This document shows positions 1-8,083 of a DNA stretch of 64,000 nt, piece by piece. The DNA is from Microbacterium sp. SY138 (GTDB lineage Bacteria; Actinomycetota; Actinomycetes; Actinomycetales; Microbacteriaceae). The stretch is from positions 496,001 to 560,000 of the forward strand of contig NZ_CP155793.1 of assembly GCF_039729145.1 (NCBI RefSeq), read 5' to 3'. Each line of letters begins with the position of its first letter. Positions within the stretch are counted from its first letter, which is position 1. A program made the position numbers and the translations under genes. The notes beneath the pieces were generated by a model. That model had not been told where the DNA came from. It did not search any database and worked only from the letters and a program-made list of their open reading frames with translations.

Positions 1-242
1 GCATCAGGCTCCAGGGGGAGGTGCCCCTGGAGCGCGCGGTCGGTGGCGAACTGCCGAGCGAAGGTGCTGTCACGGGGGCCGTCCAGGTGCCGCCCGATGG
101 GCAGCCCGTCCTGTTCCTGCCGGATCATCCGCTCACCGGGGGATACCCCATCATCGGCGCCCTCACGGACCGCAGCCTCGACCTCGCCGGTCAACTGGCT
201 CCGGGAGTGCGTCTTCGTTTCACCGTCAAGGAGTCCTCATGA
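1..242 (+). CDS. pxpC: 5-oxoprolinase subunit C (biotin-dependent carboxyltransferase family), 3' end only
   Basis: Partial gene, open at the left edge; reading from nt 3 gives 79 codons and a stop at 240-242. The visible C-terminus contains the stretch LPDHPLTGGYPIIGAL, typical of the carboxyltransferase subdomain 2 / KipA / PxpC family, which with PxpA and PxpB converts 5-oxoproline to glutamate using ATP. The stop overlaps the ATG of the next gene (ATGA), so the two are translationally coupled. Coupling to a biotin carboxylase is a common arrangement of this family in actinobacteria. The N-terminal two thirds lie outside the window, so the subfamily (PxpC versus urea amidolyase-like) cannot be settled. 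Confidence 0.8.
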   Translation, partial: IRLQGEVPLERAVGGELPSEGAVTGAVQVPPDGQPVLFLPDHPLTGGYPIIGALTDRSLDLAGQLAPGVRLRFTVKESS

Positions 243-1978
243 CCACCGTGTCGACCGCGCCGACCACGCAGAGGGTCCTGATCGCCAACCGCGGGGAGAT
301 CGCGGTGCGCGTCGTCCGCGCCTGCGCCGAGGCCGGATACACCTCGGTCGCGGTCTATGCGGATCAGGATGCCGACGCCCTGCACGTGCGCCTGGCCGAT
401 GAGGCCGTGGGCCTGGGGGGAGCAACGGGGGCCGACACGTATCTTTCCGTCGAGGCGCTGCTCGCCGCCGCGCGCCGGGCGGACGCGACCGCCGTGCACC
501 CCGGATACGGCTTCCTCTCGGAGAGCGCCGCATTCGCACGGGCCGTCGAGGAGGCGGGGCTGGTCTGGATCGGGCCGTCGCCCGAGAGCATCGACGCACT
601 CGGCGACAAGATGACCGCTCGCCGTATCGCGCAGCGGGTCGGAGCGCCGCTCGCCGCCGGTACCGACCAGCCGCTGGCCGGGCCTGAGGAGGCGGTGGCG
701 TTCGCCGAGGAGCACGGACTCCCCATCGCGATCAAGGCGGCGTTCGGCGGTGGCGGCCGCGGGCTCAAGGTGGTGCGCGAGCTGTCCGAGGTCGCGGCGG
801 CTTTCGACGCGGCCACTCGCGAGGCGATCGCGGCATTCGGTCGCGGAGAGTGCTTCGTGGAGCGCTTCCTCGAGAGCCCGCGGCACATCGAGGTGCAGGT
901 GCTCGGCGACGGGCGCGGCGGTGTCGTGGTGGTCGGCGACCGCGACTGCTCGATGCAGCGTCGGAACCAGAAGCTCATCGAGGAGGCGCCGGCTCCGGGA
1001 CTCTCCGTCGAACAGCGGACGCGTTTCCACGACGCGGCACGGTCGATCTGCGGCGAGGTGGAGTACCGCGGGGCCGGCACCGTGGAGTTCCTGCTCGCGG
1101 CCGACGGCACCATCTCGTTCCTCGAGGTGAACACAAGGCTCCAGGTGGAGCATCCGGTCACCGAGGAGGTCACCGGAACCGACCTGGTGCGCGAGCAGTT
1201 CCGCATCGCGTTCGGGGAAGGTCCGTCCTTCGTCGAGACGCCGGCACCCATCGGGCACGCGTTCGAGTTCCGCATCAATGCCGAGGACCCCGGGCGGGGC
1301 TTCCTGCCGAGCCCCGGTCGTGTCGAGAGACTGCGGATCCCCGGCGGACCCGGCGTGCGCTGGGACAGTGGCATCGAAGAGGGCGACGTCGTGCAGCCGG
1401 CCTTCGACTCGATGATCGCCAAGCTGATCGTGCACGCCGAGTCCCGCGATGCGGCCATCGTGCGGGCGCGGCGGGCTCTGCGTGAGCTGACCGTCGAGGG
1501 GCCGGCGACGGTGATCCCGTTCGACGTGATGGCGCTCGACGAGGAGGCGTTCGGCACGGCGACCTTCGCGGTGCACACGCAGTGGATCGAGAGCTCCCTG
1601 CTGCCGAAGCTGGAGACGCAGTCGCGGCCGGCGGCCGTGTCGGACTCCGCACTGCAGCGCTTCCCTGTCGAGATCGACGGCCGACGCGTGATGCTGGGTC
1701 TCCCGGCCGGGCTGCTGTCGGGCCTCGGTCGTCCGGCTGCCCCCGCGCCCGCAGCGCCCACGTCCGACCCGACCGAACTGCGTGCACCGGTGCCGGGCAC
1801 TCTGGTGCGCTGGCTCGTCGACGACGGCACCGAGGTCGCGGAGGGAGAGCCGGTCGCGGTCCTCGACGCCATGAAGATGGAGACCACGGTGACCGCCCAC
1901 AGATCCGGATCGCTGTCTCAGCGGGTCGAGCTGTCCGCGATGGTCGCCGCCGATGGGGTGCTCGCGGTCATCGACTGA
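239..1978 (+). CDS. biotin carboxylase fused to biotin carboxyl carrier domain
   Basis: 579 residues. An N-terminal biotin carboxylase (about 10-455) starts with IANRGEIAVRV, has the ATP-grasp glycine loop GGGGRG at 170-175, and the catalytic/ATP-site segment EVNTRLQVEHP near 296-306. A linker leads to a biotinyl domain (about 505-579) with the biotinylation motif AMKMET, biotinyl Lys546. It carboxylates its own biotin with bicarbonate and ATP, passing the carboxyl to a partner carboxyltransferase. The start codon overlaps the stop of the upstream PxpC-like gene, so that protein is the natural partner; no acyl-CoA carboxyltransferase beta gene is visible. The layout equals actinobacterial AccA3/AccC-type alpha subunits, so a general acyl-CoA carboxylase alpha subunit is the alternative. 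A strong hairpin follows the stop. Confidence 0.9.
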   Translation: MTTVSTAPTTQRVLIANRGEIAVRVVRACAEAGYTSVAVYADQDADALHVRLADEAVGLGGATGADTYLSVEALLAAARRADATAVHPGYGFLSESAAFARAVEEAGLVWIGPSPESIDALGDKMTARRIAQRVGAPLAAGTDQPLAGPEEAVAFAEEHGLPIAIKAAFGGGGRGLKVVRELSEVAAAFDAATREAIAAFGRGECFVERFLESPRHIEVQVLGDGRGGVVVVGDRDCSMQRRNQKLIEEAPAPGLSVEQRTRFHDAARSICGEVEYRGAGTVEFLLAADGTISFLEVNTRLQVEHPVTEEVTGTDLVREQFRIAFGEGPSFVETPAPIGHAFEFRINAEDPGRGFLPSPGRVERLRIPGGPGVRWDSGIEEGDVVQPAFDSMIAKLIVHAESRDAAIVRARRALRELTVEGPATVIPFDVMALDEEAFGTATFAVHTQWIESSLLPKLETQSRPAAVSDSALQRFPVEIDGRRVMLGLPAGLLSGLGRPAAPAPAAPTSDPTELRAPVPGTLVRWLVDDGTEVAEGEPVAVLDAMKMETTVTAHRSGSLSQRVELSAMVAADGVLAVID

Positions 1979-2005
1979 GCGTTCTGGTGCACCACCCGAA
2001 ACGCA

Positions 2006-2043
2006 GAGATCCCGGATGCCTCACGAGAGGCATCCGGGATCTC
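2006..2043. terminator. bidirectional hairpin terminator
   Basis: Perfect 17-bp arms (2006-2022 and 2027-2043) around a 4-nt loop ACGA, lying between the convergent biotin carboxylase and permease genes. No long T-tract on either side, as usual for high-GC actinobacteria. Confidence 0.85.
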
Positions 2044-2062
2044 CGTCTGTGCGCGGCGCGGC

Positions 2063-3391
2063 CTACTCGGGGTCGCCGCCGAGCGGACCGACCGCCTCGA
2101 GCGGCTTCGGGTCGTCGGCACCGGTCTTGCGCAGGCGCGCGATCAGGTTGCCGAGGTGGTAGATGAGGATCGCAGCCACCGTGGCGATGACGATGCCGCC
2201 GAGTTCGAAGCCGGAAGCCTCGTCCTTGATCATGAAGCCGCCGACCGCCATGATCAGCGCGACGGCCGCCGTGTACTGGTTGACCGGGCGCGAGAAGTCG
2301 ACGCGGTTGTCGACCCAGATCTTGATGCCGATGACCCCGATCAGACCGTAGAGCGCCGTCGTCACGCCGCCGAGCACACCGGCGGGCACCGAGTTGATGA
2401 CTTCGCCGAACTTCGGGGAGAGGCTGAGCAGGATCGCGGCCGTGCCCGCCACCCAGTAGGCGGCGGTGGAGTAGACGCGGGTGGACGCCATCACGCCGAT
2501 GTTCTCGCCGTAGGTCGTCGTGCCGGAACCGCCGAAGAAGCCGGCGAGGGTCGTCGAGACGCCGTCCGCGATCAGCGCCTTGCCTGTCTGCTGGTTCACC
2601 GTCGCGTCTCCGGTCATGGTCGCGACGCCGCGGACGTGGCCGACGTTCTCGGCGATCAGAACGAGAACGACCGGGAGGAACATCGCAAGCGCCGTGAGCG
2701 TGCCGGGCTCGGTGAAGTTCGGGAAGGTGAAGGTCGGAAGGCCGACCCAGTCCGCCTTCTCGACTGCTGCGAAGTCGAGCTCACCGCGGAACGCCGCGAA
2801 GATGTACCCCGCGATGACGCCGAGGAAGATCGAGATGCGGCCGAGGAAGCCGCGGAAGACGACGGCGAAGAGAATTGTGATGGCGAGGGTGAAGGTCGCG
2901 GTCACCGGCGCTGCGGCGTAGTTGTTGTGCGCTGCGCCCGCGAGGTTGAAACCGATGAGGGCGACGATCGTTCCGGCGAGTACCGGCGGCAGGAAGCGGT
3001 CCACCCACTTCACCCCGACCGTGTGCACCACGACGCCGATGATCGCCAGCAGCACGCCGACGGCGACGATCCCGGCCAGGGCGGTGCCCATGTTCGCGGA
3101 CGCGGTCGCTGCGGTCACCGGCGCGATGAACGCGAACGACGAACCGAGGTAGCTGGGCAGCTTGTTGCGGGTGACCAGCAGGAACAGGATCGTGCCCACA
3201 CCGCTGAAGAGCAACGTGGTGGCGACCGGGAACCCGGTGATGATCGGCACCAGGAACGTCGCGCCGAACATCGCCACGACGTGCTGGAGACCGATCGCGA
3301 TCGTCGCGGGCCAGTTCAGGCGCTCGTCGGGACGGACGACGGCACCGGGCTCGACCGTGCGGCCGTTTCCGTGCAGCTTCCACAGGGCCAT
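2063..3391 (-). CDS. NCS2-family uracil/xanthine permease
   Basis: 442 residues, about 12-14 hydrophobic segments. It belongs to the nucleobase-cation symporter-2 (UraA/PyrP) family: the N-terminal LNWPATIAIGLQHVVAMFG, where the QH dyad is the family signature, and the second half segment NVGHVRGVATMTGD followed by GGSGTTTYGENIGVMA, which match the NCS2 substrate-binding helices. The GTTTYGENIGV form favours a uracil-type (UraA) over a purine-type substrate. It probably imports uracil by proton symport at the membrane. It stands alone: convergent with the carboxylase upstream in coordinates, and separated by 222 bp from purC. No neighbouring pyrimidine gene supports the specificity, which therefore rests on family motifs. 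Confidence 0.88.
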   Translation of the reverse strand: MALWKLHGNGRTVEPGAVVRPDERLNWPATIAIGLQHVVAMFGATFLVPIITGFPVATTLLFSGVGTILFLLVTRNKLPSYLGSSFAFIAPVTAATASANMGTALAGIVAVGVLLAIIGVVVHTVGVKWVDRFLPPVLAGTIVALIGFNLAGAAHNNYAAAPVTATFTLAITILFAVVFRGFLGRISIFLGVIAGYIFAAFRGELDFAAVEKADWVGLPTFTFPNFTEPGTLTALAMFLPVVLVLIAENVGHVRGVATMTGDATVNQQTGKALIADGVSTTLAGFFGGSGTTTYGENIGVMASTRVYSTAAYWVAGTAAILLSLSPKFGEVINSVPAGVLGGVTTALYGLIGVIGIKIWVDNRVDFSRPVNQYTAAVALIMAVGGFMIKDEASGFELGGIVIATVAAILIYHLGNLIARLRKTGADDPKPLEAVGPLGGDPE

Positions 3392-3530
3392 GCGGGCTCC
3401 TCAAGGTTCGGGGGATGGCAGGAGTGCTGGAGCAACACTACCGATCCCTGAGTTTTTCCTGAGCGCTGGCGCCGACCTGCGCTCAGGTGCAGGAGCGGAT
3501 GAAGGATGCATGAGGGGCGCGCAGCCGATG

Positions 3531-3565
3531 GTCATGCATCTGTCCGGTCGTCATGCATCCGTCCG
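3531..3565. repeat. 19-bp-spaced duplication in the purC-permease gap
   Basis: GTCATGCATCTGTCCG (3531-3546) recurs with one change at 3550-3565. A third ATGCAT lies at 3507-3512. Function unknown; the 3392-3613 gap otherwise holds a 9-bp-arm inverted repeat (3458-3487). Confidence 0.5.
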
Positions 3566-3613
3566 CGGACCGGTCCGTGGACCTGCGTGACGAGTGGCCT
3601 CGACGGTCGCGAG

Positions 3614-4492
3614 TCAGGCGCCGAGGCGCTCGATCAGCTCGCGGTAGCGGTCGGCGGTGCGCGCGACCACGTCGTCCGGAAGCAGCGGCGGCTCGCCCTG
3701 CTGGTCCCAGTTCGCGGCCAGCCAGTCGCGCACGATCTGCTTGTCGAAGCTGGCCATGCGCGCGCTCGGCGTCGTGCCGGTGCGCCAGGCCTCGGCGTCC
3801 CAGTACCGGGAGGAGTCGCTCGTGAGCACCTCGTCGGCCAGGCGCAGGGTGCCGTCGGCATCCGTCCCGAACTCGAACTTGGTGTCGGCGAGGATCAGGC
3901 CCTTCTCCTCAGCGATGGCGGCCGCAGCCGTGTAGATCGCCAGGGAGGTGTCGCGTAGTTCGGCCGCCCGCTCGGCGCCGACGAGCTCGACGGCGCGCTC
4001 GAACGTGATGTTCTCGTCGTGCTCGCCCATCGGCGCCTTGTACGCCGGGGTGAACAGCGGCTCGGGCAGCCGATCGCCGTTCTGCAGGCCGGCCGGGAGC
4101 GGAATGCCGCACACGGTGCCGCTCTCCTGGTACTCGACCCAGCCGGAACCGGTGATGTAGCCGCGCACGACGCACTCGATCGGCAGCATCTCGAGCGACT
4201 GCGCGAGCATGGCGCGATCGGCGACGGCCTCGGGCAGCTCGCCCGCGGCGATGTGGTTGGGGAAGTCGGAGAGCTGGGCGAACCACCAGCGGCTCAGCTG
4301 TGTCAGCAGGGCGCCCTTGTCGGTGATGCCGGGGGAGAGCACGAAGTCGAAGGCGCTCACGCGGTCGGAGGCCACGACGAGGATGCGGGTGTCCGCCGGG
4401 TCTTCCGAGGCATACAGGTCGCGGACCTTGCCCGAGTAGATGTGCCGCCAGCCGGGAATGCTCTGTGCCGTGCCTTCTGAAGGTGTGCTCAC
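3614..4492 (-). CDS. purC: phosphoribosylaminoimidazole-succinocarboxamide synthase
   Basis: 292 residues from a GTG at 4492. SAICAR synthetase joins CAIR and aspartate with ATP in de novo purine synthesis. Family segments seen: the N-terminal YSGKVRDLY (residues about 15-23, phosphate-binding loop), SDRVSAFDFVLSPGITDKG, ECVVRGYITGSGW, and ILADTKFEFG near residue 200. The frame stays open upstream to 4705, but the extension (MSKAREVRPHPR...) is low-quality, overlaps the divergent GNAT gene, and would be far longer than the family; the GTG start gives the normal length. A GATAAT hexamer sits just upstream of the GTG, so leaderless translation is possible. Other purine genes are scattered at 12.5, 24.5 and 25.6 kb. 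Confidence 0.95.
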   Translation of the reverse strand: MSTPSEGTAQSIPGWRHIYSGKVRDLYASEDPADTRILVVASDRVSAFDFVLSPGITDKGALLTQLSRWWFAQLSDFPNHIAAGELPEAVADRAMLAQSLEMLPIECVVRGYITGSGWVEYQESGTVCGIPLPAGLQNGDRLPEPLFTPAYKAPMGEHDENITFERAVELVGAERAAELRDTSLAIYTAAAAIAEEKGLILADTKFEFGTDADGTLRLADEVLTSDSSRYWDAEAWRTGTTPSARMASFDKQIVRDWLAANWDQQGEPPLLPDDVVARTADRYRELIERLGA

Positions 4493-4582
4493 CCGCCTAT
4501 TATCCCGGTTCCGTGCGACCGCGATCGCCCGCGTCCGTGGGTCGCGCCGACGGGTGTCGGAGCCGGTGTCTAGCGTGGAGGC

Positions 4583-5131
4583 GTGGCTGACGACATCTTC
4601 ACCGACCGGCTCCGTCTGTCGCGGGCGGTGGCCGCCGACCTCGATGCGATCTTCGCGATCCAGAATGATCCGCGGGTGTGGACGCACTTCCCGAGCCTTC
4701 GACACACCGACCCTGCCGCGACTCTCGACATGATGAGGCGTTGGGACCGCAGCTGGGAGCAGGCGGGACTCGGATCATGGGTGGCACGTCTGCGCGACAC
4801 GGGCGAGATCATCGGGAACGGCGGCTGCACGCTGCTTCGCGGCGAGGTGTGGAACGTCGGCTACCGCATCGCGGCCGACCAGCACGGGCACGGGTATGCG
4901 ACCGAGCTGGCGCGCGCCGGGATCGAGCAGGCGCGGCTCATCGACCCCGATCGCCCGGTCATCGCCTATCTCGTGGAGCACAACCGCGCGTCGGCGCACG
5001 TCGCGGAGAAGCTGGGCCTCCACCTCGTACATCGCGCGCCGGATGTCGGCAACCCCGATCCTGCGGTGATGCGGCTCGTCTACGCGGACCGACCCCTCAC
5101 CGCGACGCAGCTCGCGGCCGCTCTGGGCTGA
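4583..5131 (+). CDS. GNAT family N-acetyltransferase (RimJ/RimL type)
   Basis: 182 residues from a GTG start. Begins ADDIFTDRLRLSRAVAADLDAIF, the typical opening of the Acetyltransf_3 (RimJ/RimL) group, with an acetyl-CoA site region around NVGYRIAADQHGHGYATEL (about 90-108), equivalent to motif A, and a VEHNRASAHVAEKLG segment (about 133-147) equivalent to motif B. It probably transfers an acetyl group from acetyl-CoA to an N-terminal or small-molecule amine; the substrate cannot be told from the sequence. It is divergent from purC with a 90-bp gap and has no operon partner. Confidence 0.85.
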   Translation: MADDIFTDRLRLSRAVAADLDAIFAIQNDPRVWTHFPSLRHTDPAATLDMMRRWDRSWEQAGLGSWVARLRDTGEIIGNGGCTLLRGEVWNVGYRIAADQHGHGYATELARAGIEQARLIDPDRPVIAYLVEHNRASAHVAEKLGLHLVHRAPDVGNPDPAVMRLVYADRPLTATQLAAALG

Positions 5132-5182
5132 TCAGCTGAGGGACCGCGGATGTCGGTCTTGTCGGTGTCCGTTGGGGGGCGT

Positions 5183-5200
5183 ATAGTCCACATGGACTAT
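5183..5200. promoter_or_regulatory. PadR-type operator
   Basis: Inverted repeat ATAGTCCA-CA-TGGACTAT, 13 bp before the padR-like ATG at 5214 and just ahead of the SD GAGGTGGGG. The ATAGT...ACTAT ends resemble PadR-family sites. Predicted autoregulation of the PadR/DHA2 operon. Confidence 0.7.
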
Positions 5201-5213
5201 TTGAGGTGGGGAC

Positions 5214-5840
5214 ATGAAGAAGGATGCCGTCGACCGACTCACCCCCATGGGGGTGATGGTGCTCGCGCTGCTGCGCGAGGGCGACATGCACCCCTACGAG
5301 ATGGTGCGGCTCATGCGGGCCCGCCACGATGATCGCCTGATCACGATCACCAACGGGACGCTCTACCACACGGTGTCCCGGCTGCATCGTGCCGGGCTGA
5401 TCGATGAGCTCGGCATCGACCGCGAGGGCAATCGTCCGGAGCGCACGACCTACTCCCTGACGGATGCCGGACGTGACGCGGTCGTCACGTGGGTGCGGCG
5501 CGAGCTGCCCCGCATCGACCGACCCGCCGACTTCCGCATCGCGCTCGCCGAGGCCCACAACCTTGAGAGGCCGGAGGTAATCGACCTCCTGCAGGCGCGG
5601 CGGGTGGCGCTCGTCGGCGATCACGCGCGGCACCGCGACGGCCTGCGGACGGCCAGGGAGAAGAGCGTGCCCGAGCAGGTGCTCGTCGAGATCGAGCGTC
5701 AGGAGGCACTGCTGGACGCCGAGCTGCGCTGGCTCGACACCCTCCTGGACCGCCTCCAGACCGAAGTCCTGCCGTGGGGTCCCACGGCATTCCAGAACTC
5801 AGACCGCTACCGCGCTCAGCGAAAGGCCGCACAGCAATGA
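5214..5840 (+). CDS. PadR family transcriptional regulator
   Basis: 208 residues with an SD GAGGTGGGG before the ATG. The N-terminal winged helix shows the PadR pattern: MGVMVLALLREGDMHPYEMVRLM, then TNGTLYHTVSRLHRAGLI as recognition helix and wing, and ERTTYSLTDAGRDAV. The C-terminal half (about 100-208) is helical and fits the dimerisation/ligand domain of the PadR-s1 or Vir-C type. Its stop overlaps the start of a DHA2 efflux gene (ATGA), so the two form a typical ligand-sensing repressor/exporter pair, with a palindromic operator directly upstream. The inducer is unknown. Confidence 0.9.
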   Translation: MKKDAVDRLTPMGVMVLALLREGDMHPYEMVRLMRARHDDRLITITNGTLYHTVSRLHRAGLIDELGIDREGNRPERTTYSLTDAGRDAVVTWVRRELPRIDRPADFRIALAEAHNLERPEVIDLLQARRVALVGDHARHRDGLRTAREKSVPEQVLVEIERQEALLDAELRWLDTLLDRLQTEVLPWGPTAFQNSDRYRAQRKAAQQ

Positions 5841-7408
5841 CAGATACCCCTCGCGACGGAGACCGCCCCCCGGTGTCCGCGCCCTCGACCTCCGGTCCGT
5901 CGACCGGCACCTATTCCGTGGGGCACAAGCCCACGAGCCCCTGGCCCGCCCTCTGGGCGCTGGTCATCGGCTTCTTCATGATCCTCGTCGACACCACGAT
6001 CGTGTCGGTCGCGAACCCGGCCATCAAGGCGGCGCTCGACCCGAACACGAACAATCTCGACAACGTCGTGTGGGTCACAAGCGCCTACCTGCTCGCCTAT
6101 GCGGTGCCGCTGCTGATCACCGGACGCCTCGGTGACCGATTCGGCCCGAAGAACATCTACCTGATCGGCCTCGCGGTCTTCACCCTCGCGTCGCTGTGGT
6201 GCGGACTGTCGACCACACTCGAGGGCCTGATCGTCGCCCGCGCGGTGCAGGGTCTCGGAGCGGCGTTCATGACACCGCAGACCATGGCCGTGATCACCCG
6301 CACCTTCCCGCCCGAGCGCCGCGGCGCCGCGATGGGTCTCTGGGGGGCGACCGCTGGTGTCGCGACTCTCGTCGGCCCCCTCGTGGGCGGTCTGCTCGTC
6401 GACGGCTTCGGCTGGGAGTGGATCTTCTTCGTGAACATCCCGGTCGGTATCGTCGCCTTCGTGCTCGCCTGGCGTCTGGTGCCCAAGCTCGCGACGCATC
6501 CGCACCGGTTCGACATCGTGGGTGTGGTGCTGAGCGCCGTGGCGCTGTTCCTCATCGTGTTCGGACTCCAGGAGGGCGAGAAGTACGACTGGGGTGTGAT
6601 CTGGGGGCCGATCTCGGTATGGAGCCTGATCATCGTCGGCCTCGTGGTGCTCGGGCTGTTCATCTTCCAGCAGGCCAAGACCCGCAGCGAGCCGCTGGTG
6701 CCGCTCGACCTGTTCCGCGACCGCAACTTCTCGGGCGCGAACGTGGCGATCGCCGCCGTCGGCTTCACGGTGACGAGCATGTCGCTGCCGATGATGTTCT
6801 TCCTGCAGACCGCACGCGGACTCACGCCCACCGAAGCGGCACTGCTCCTGATCCCGATGGCGGTGCTCTCGGGGGTGCTCGCCCCGGCCGCGGGGAAGCT
6901 CCTCGACCGGGTCGATCCGCGCATCATCCTCATCCCCGGCCTGCTCTGCGTCGCCGGAGCGCTGGTCTGGTACTCGGCACTGATCAACATGGACACCCCG
7001 ATCTGGATGTTCCTGCTTCCCTCTGCGCTGATGGGCATCGGCAACGCCGGCATGTGGGGTCCGCTCGCCACCACGGCGACGCGCAAGCTGCCGCCGCGTC
7101 AGGCGGGGGCGGGCGCCGGCATCTACAACACGACCAGGACCATCGGGTCGGTGATCGGCTCGGCATCCATCGCCGCGTTCATGCAGTCGCGTCTCGAGGC
7201 GAACCTCCCGGGCCTCGCCGACGCCCCGGCGGGCATCTCGACCGGCGGATCGCTGCCGCCCCAGGTGGCCGAAGGGTTTGCGGCGGGGATGTCGCAGTCG
7301 ATCCTGCTGCCGGCGTGCGTCATGGCGGTCGCCCTGATCGCCTCGCTGTTCCTCGGTCGTTACGACAAAACGGAGGCGGCGGCACCCGCGGCCGTGCGGG
7401 CCGAGTAG
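5837..7408 (+). CDS. DHA2-family MFS drug exporter (EmrB/QacA type)
   Basis: 523 residues. After an unstructured 35-residue N-terminus it has about 14 membrane segments, the DHA2 count. Seen motifs: the first helix LVIGFFMILVDTTIVSVANPAI (D-T-T-I-V is family motif D1), motif A GRLGDRFGPKN in loop 2-3, and the TM5 antiporter motif C region GATAGVATLVGPLVGG. It probably exports hydrophobic or cationic drugs by proton antiport. The ATG overlaps the padR-like stop, so expression follows the regulator; this start was chosen over in-frame upstream codons because of that coupling and the family length. A hairpin terminator follows. Confidence 0.92.
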   Translation: MTDTPRDGDRPPVSAPSTSGPSTGTYSVGHKPTSPWPALWALVIGFFMILVDTTIVSVANPAIKAALDPNTNNLDNVVWVTSAYLLAYAVPLLITGRLGDRFGPKNIYLIGLAVFTLASLWCGLSTTLEGLIVARAVQGLGAAFMTPQTMAVITRTFPPERRGAAMGLWGATAGVATLVGPLVGGLLVDGFGWEWIFFVNIPVGIVAFVLAWRLVPKLATHPHRFDIVGVVLSAVALFLIVFGLQEGEKYDWGVIWGPISVWSLIIVGLVVLGLFIFQQAKTRSEPLVPLDLFRDRNFSGANVAIAAVGFTVTSMSLPMMFFLQTARGLTPTEAALLLIPMAVLSGVLAPAAGKLLDRVDPRIILIPGLLCVAGALVWYSALINMDTPIWMFLLPSALMGIGNAGMWGPLATTATRKLPPRQAGAGAGIYNTTRTIGSVIGSASIAAFMQSRLEANLPGLADAPAGISTGGSLPPQVAEGFAAGMSQSILLPACVMAVALIASLFLGRYDKTEAAAPAAVRAE

Positions 7409-7419
7409 TCGAACCCGGG

Positions 7420-7457
7420 AAGGGGTCGTGTCCGTCGGTTTGCGGACACGGCCCCTT
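7420..7457 (+). terminator. rho-independent terminator of the PadR/DHA2 operon
   Basis: 15-bp arms (7420-7434, 7443-7457; one G.T pair) with 8-nt loop, ending in TTTCT. Confidence 0.85.
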
Positions 7458-7474
7458 TCTGGTGTCATCGGGCG

Positions 7475-8029
7475 ATGACGATCGCACTCTCTCGACCGAC
7501 CACCGACCTCTTCGAATCCTGGGCCGCCGCAGTGGGCGAGTTCGAGGGCGGACACGTCGACGGGGGCGGTCTCGAGAAGGGTTTCGTGCCCGACCGGGCC
7601 GCTTTCGAGGAGTTCGTCGAGCGCGCAGAGCTGTACGCCACACCCGGTGCGGTTCTCCCGGAGGGCCACGTGCCCTGCGATTACTACTGGATCACCGAGG
7701 GGGACCAGGTGGTCGGCTTCCTCTCCTTCCGCCGCGAGCTCAACGACTACCTGCGTCGCTTCGGTGGCCACATCGGCTATTCGGTGATCCCTTCCCGTCG
7801 CCGCGAAGGGATCGTGCGCGAGGCGATGCGGCAGATTCTCCGCCAGGCGAAGGTGGAGGGGTACGAACGCGTGATGCTCACCTGCGATGACGACAACATC
7901 GGGTCCATCCGCACCATCGAGGGCGCCGGTGGCGAGCTCGAAGACGTGATCGATGCGCCGGAGGCCGGGCGGCCCCGCGTGCGGCGGTACTGGATCGATA
8001 TTTCGGGGACCCGACTCGCCGCGAGCTAG
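7475..8029 (+). CDS. GNAT family N-acetyltransferase
   Basis: 184 residues from ATG. The acetyl-CoA binding segment is GGHIGYSVIPSRRREGIVRE (about 105-124, motif A), followed by MLTCDDDNIGSIRTIEGAGG (about 140-160, motif B with the typical D-N-x-x-S pattern). This makes it a COG3981-like acetyltransferase. Substrate unknown. It begins only 18 bp after the terminator of the upstream operon and is followed by 54 bp before an ABC transporter gene with its own SD, so it is probably a single gene. Confidence 0.85.
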   Translation: MTIALSRPTTDLFESWAAAVGEFEGGHVDGGGLEKGFVPDRAAFEEFVERAELYATPGAVLPEGHVPCDYYWITEGDQVVGFLSFRRELNDYLRRFGGHIGYSVIPSRRREGIVREAMRQILRQAKVEGYERVMLTCDDDNIGSIRTIEGAGGELEDVIDAPEAGRPRVRRYWIDISGTRLAAS

Positions 8030-8083
8030 GGTAGATCCTCGGCGGTCGTCCGGTCGCTGCTGTCGACCCGAGGAGCACACGTC

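Noticed and set aside
3458..3487. 9-bp-arm inverted repeat as purC terminator
   Set aside because: On the minus strand it is followed by A-rich, not T-rich sequence; the T-tract lies on the wrong side.
4493..4705. N-terminal extension of PurC
   Set aside because: No family match, overlaps the divergent GNAT gene, and the GTG at 4492 gives the normal enzyme length.
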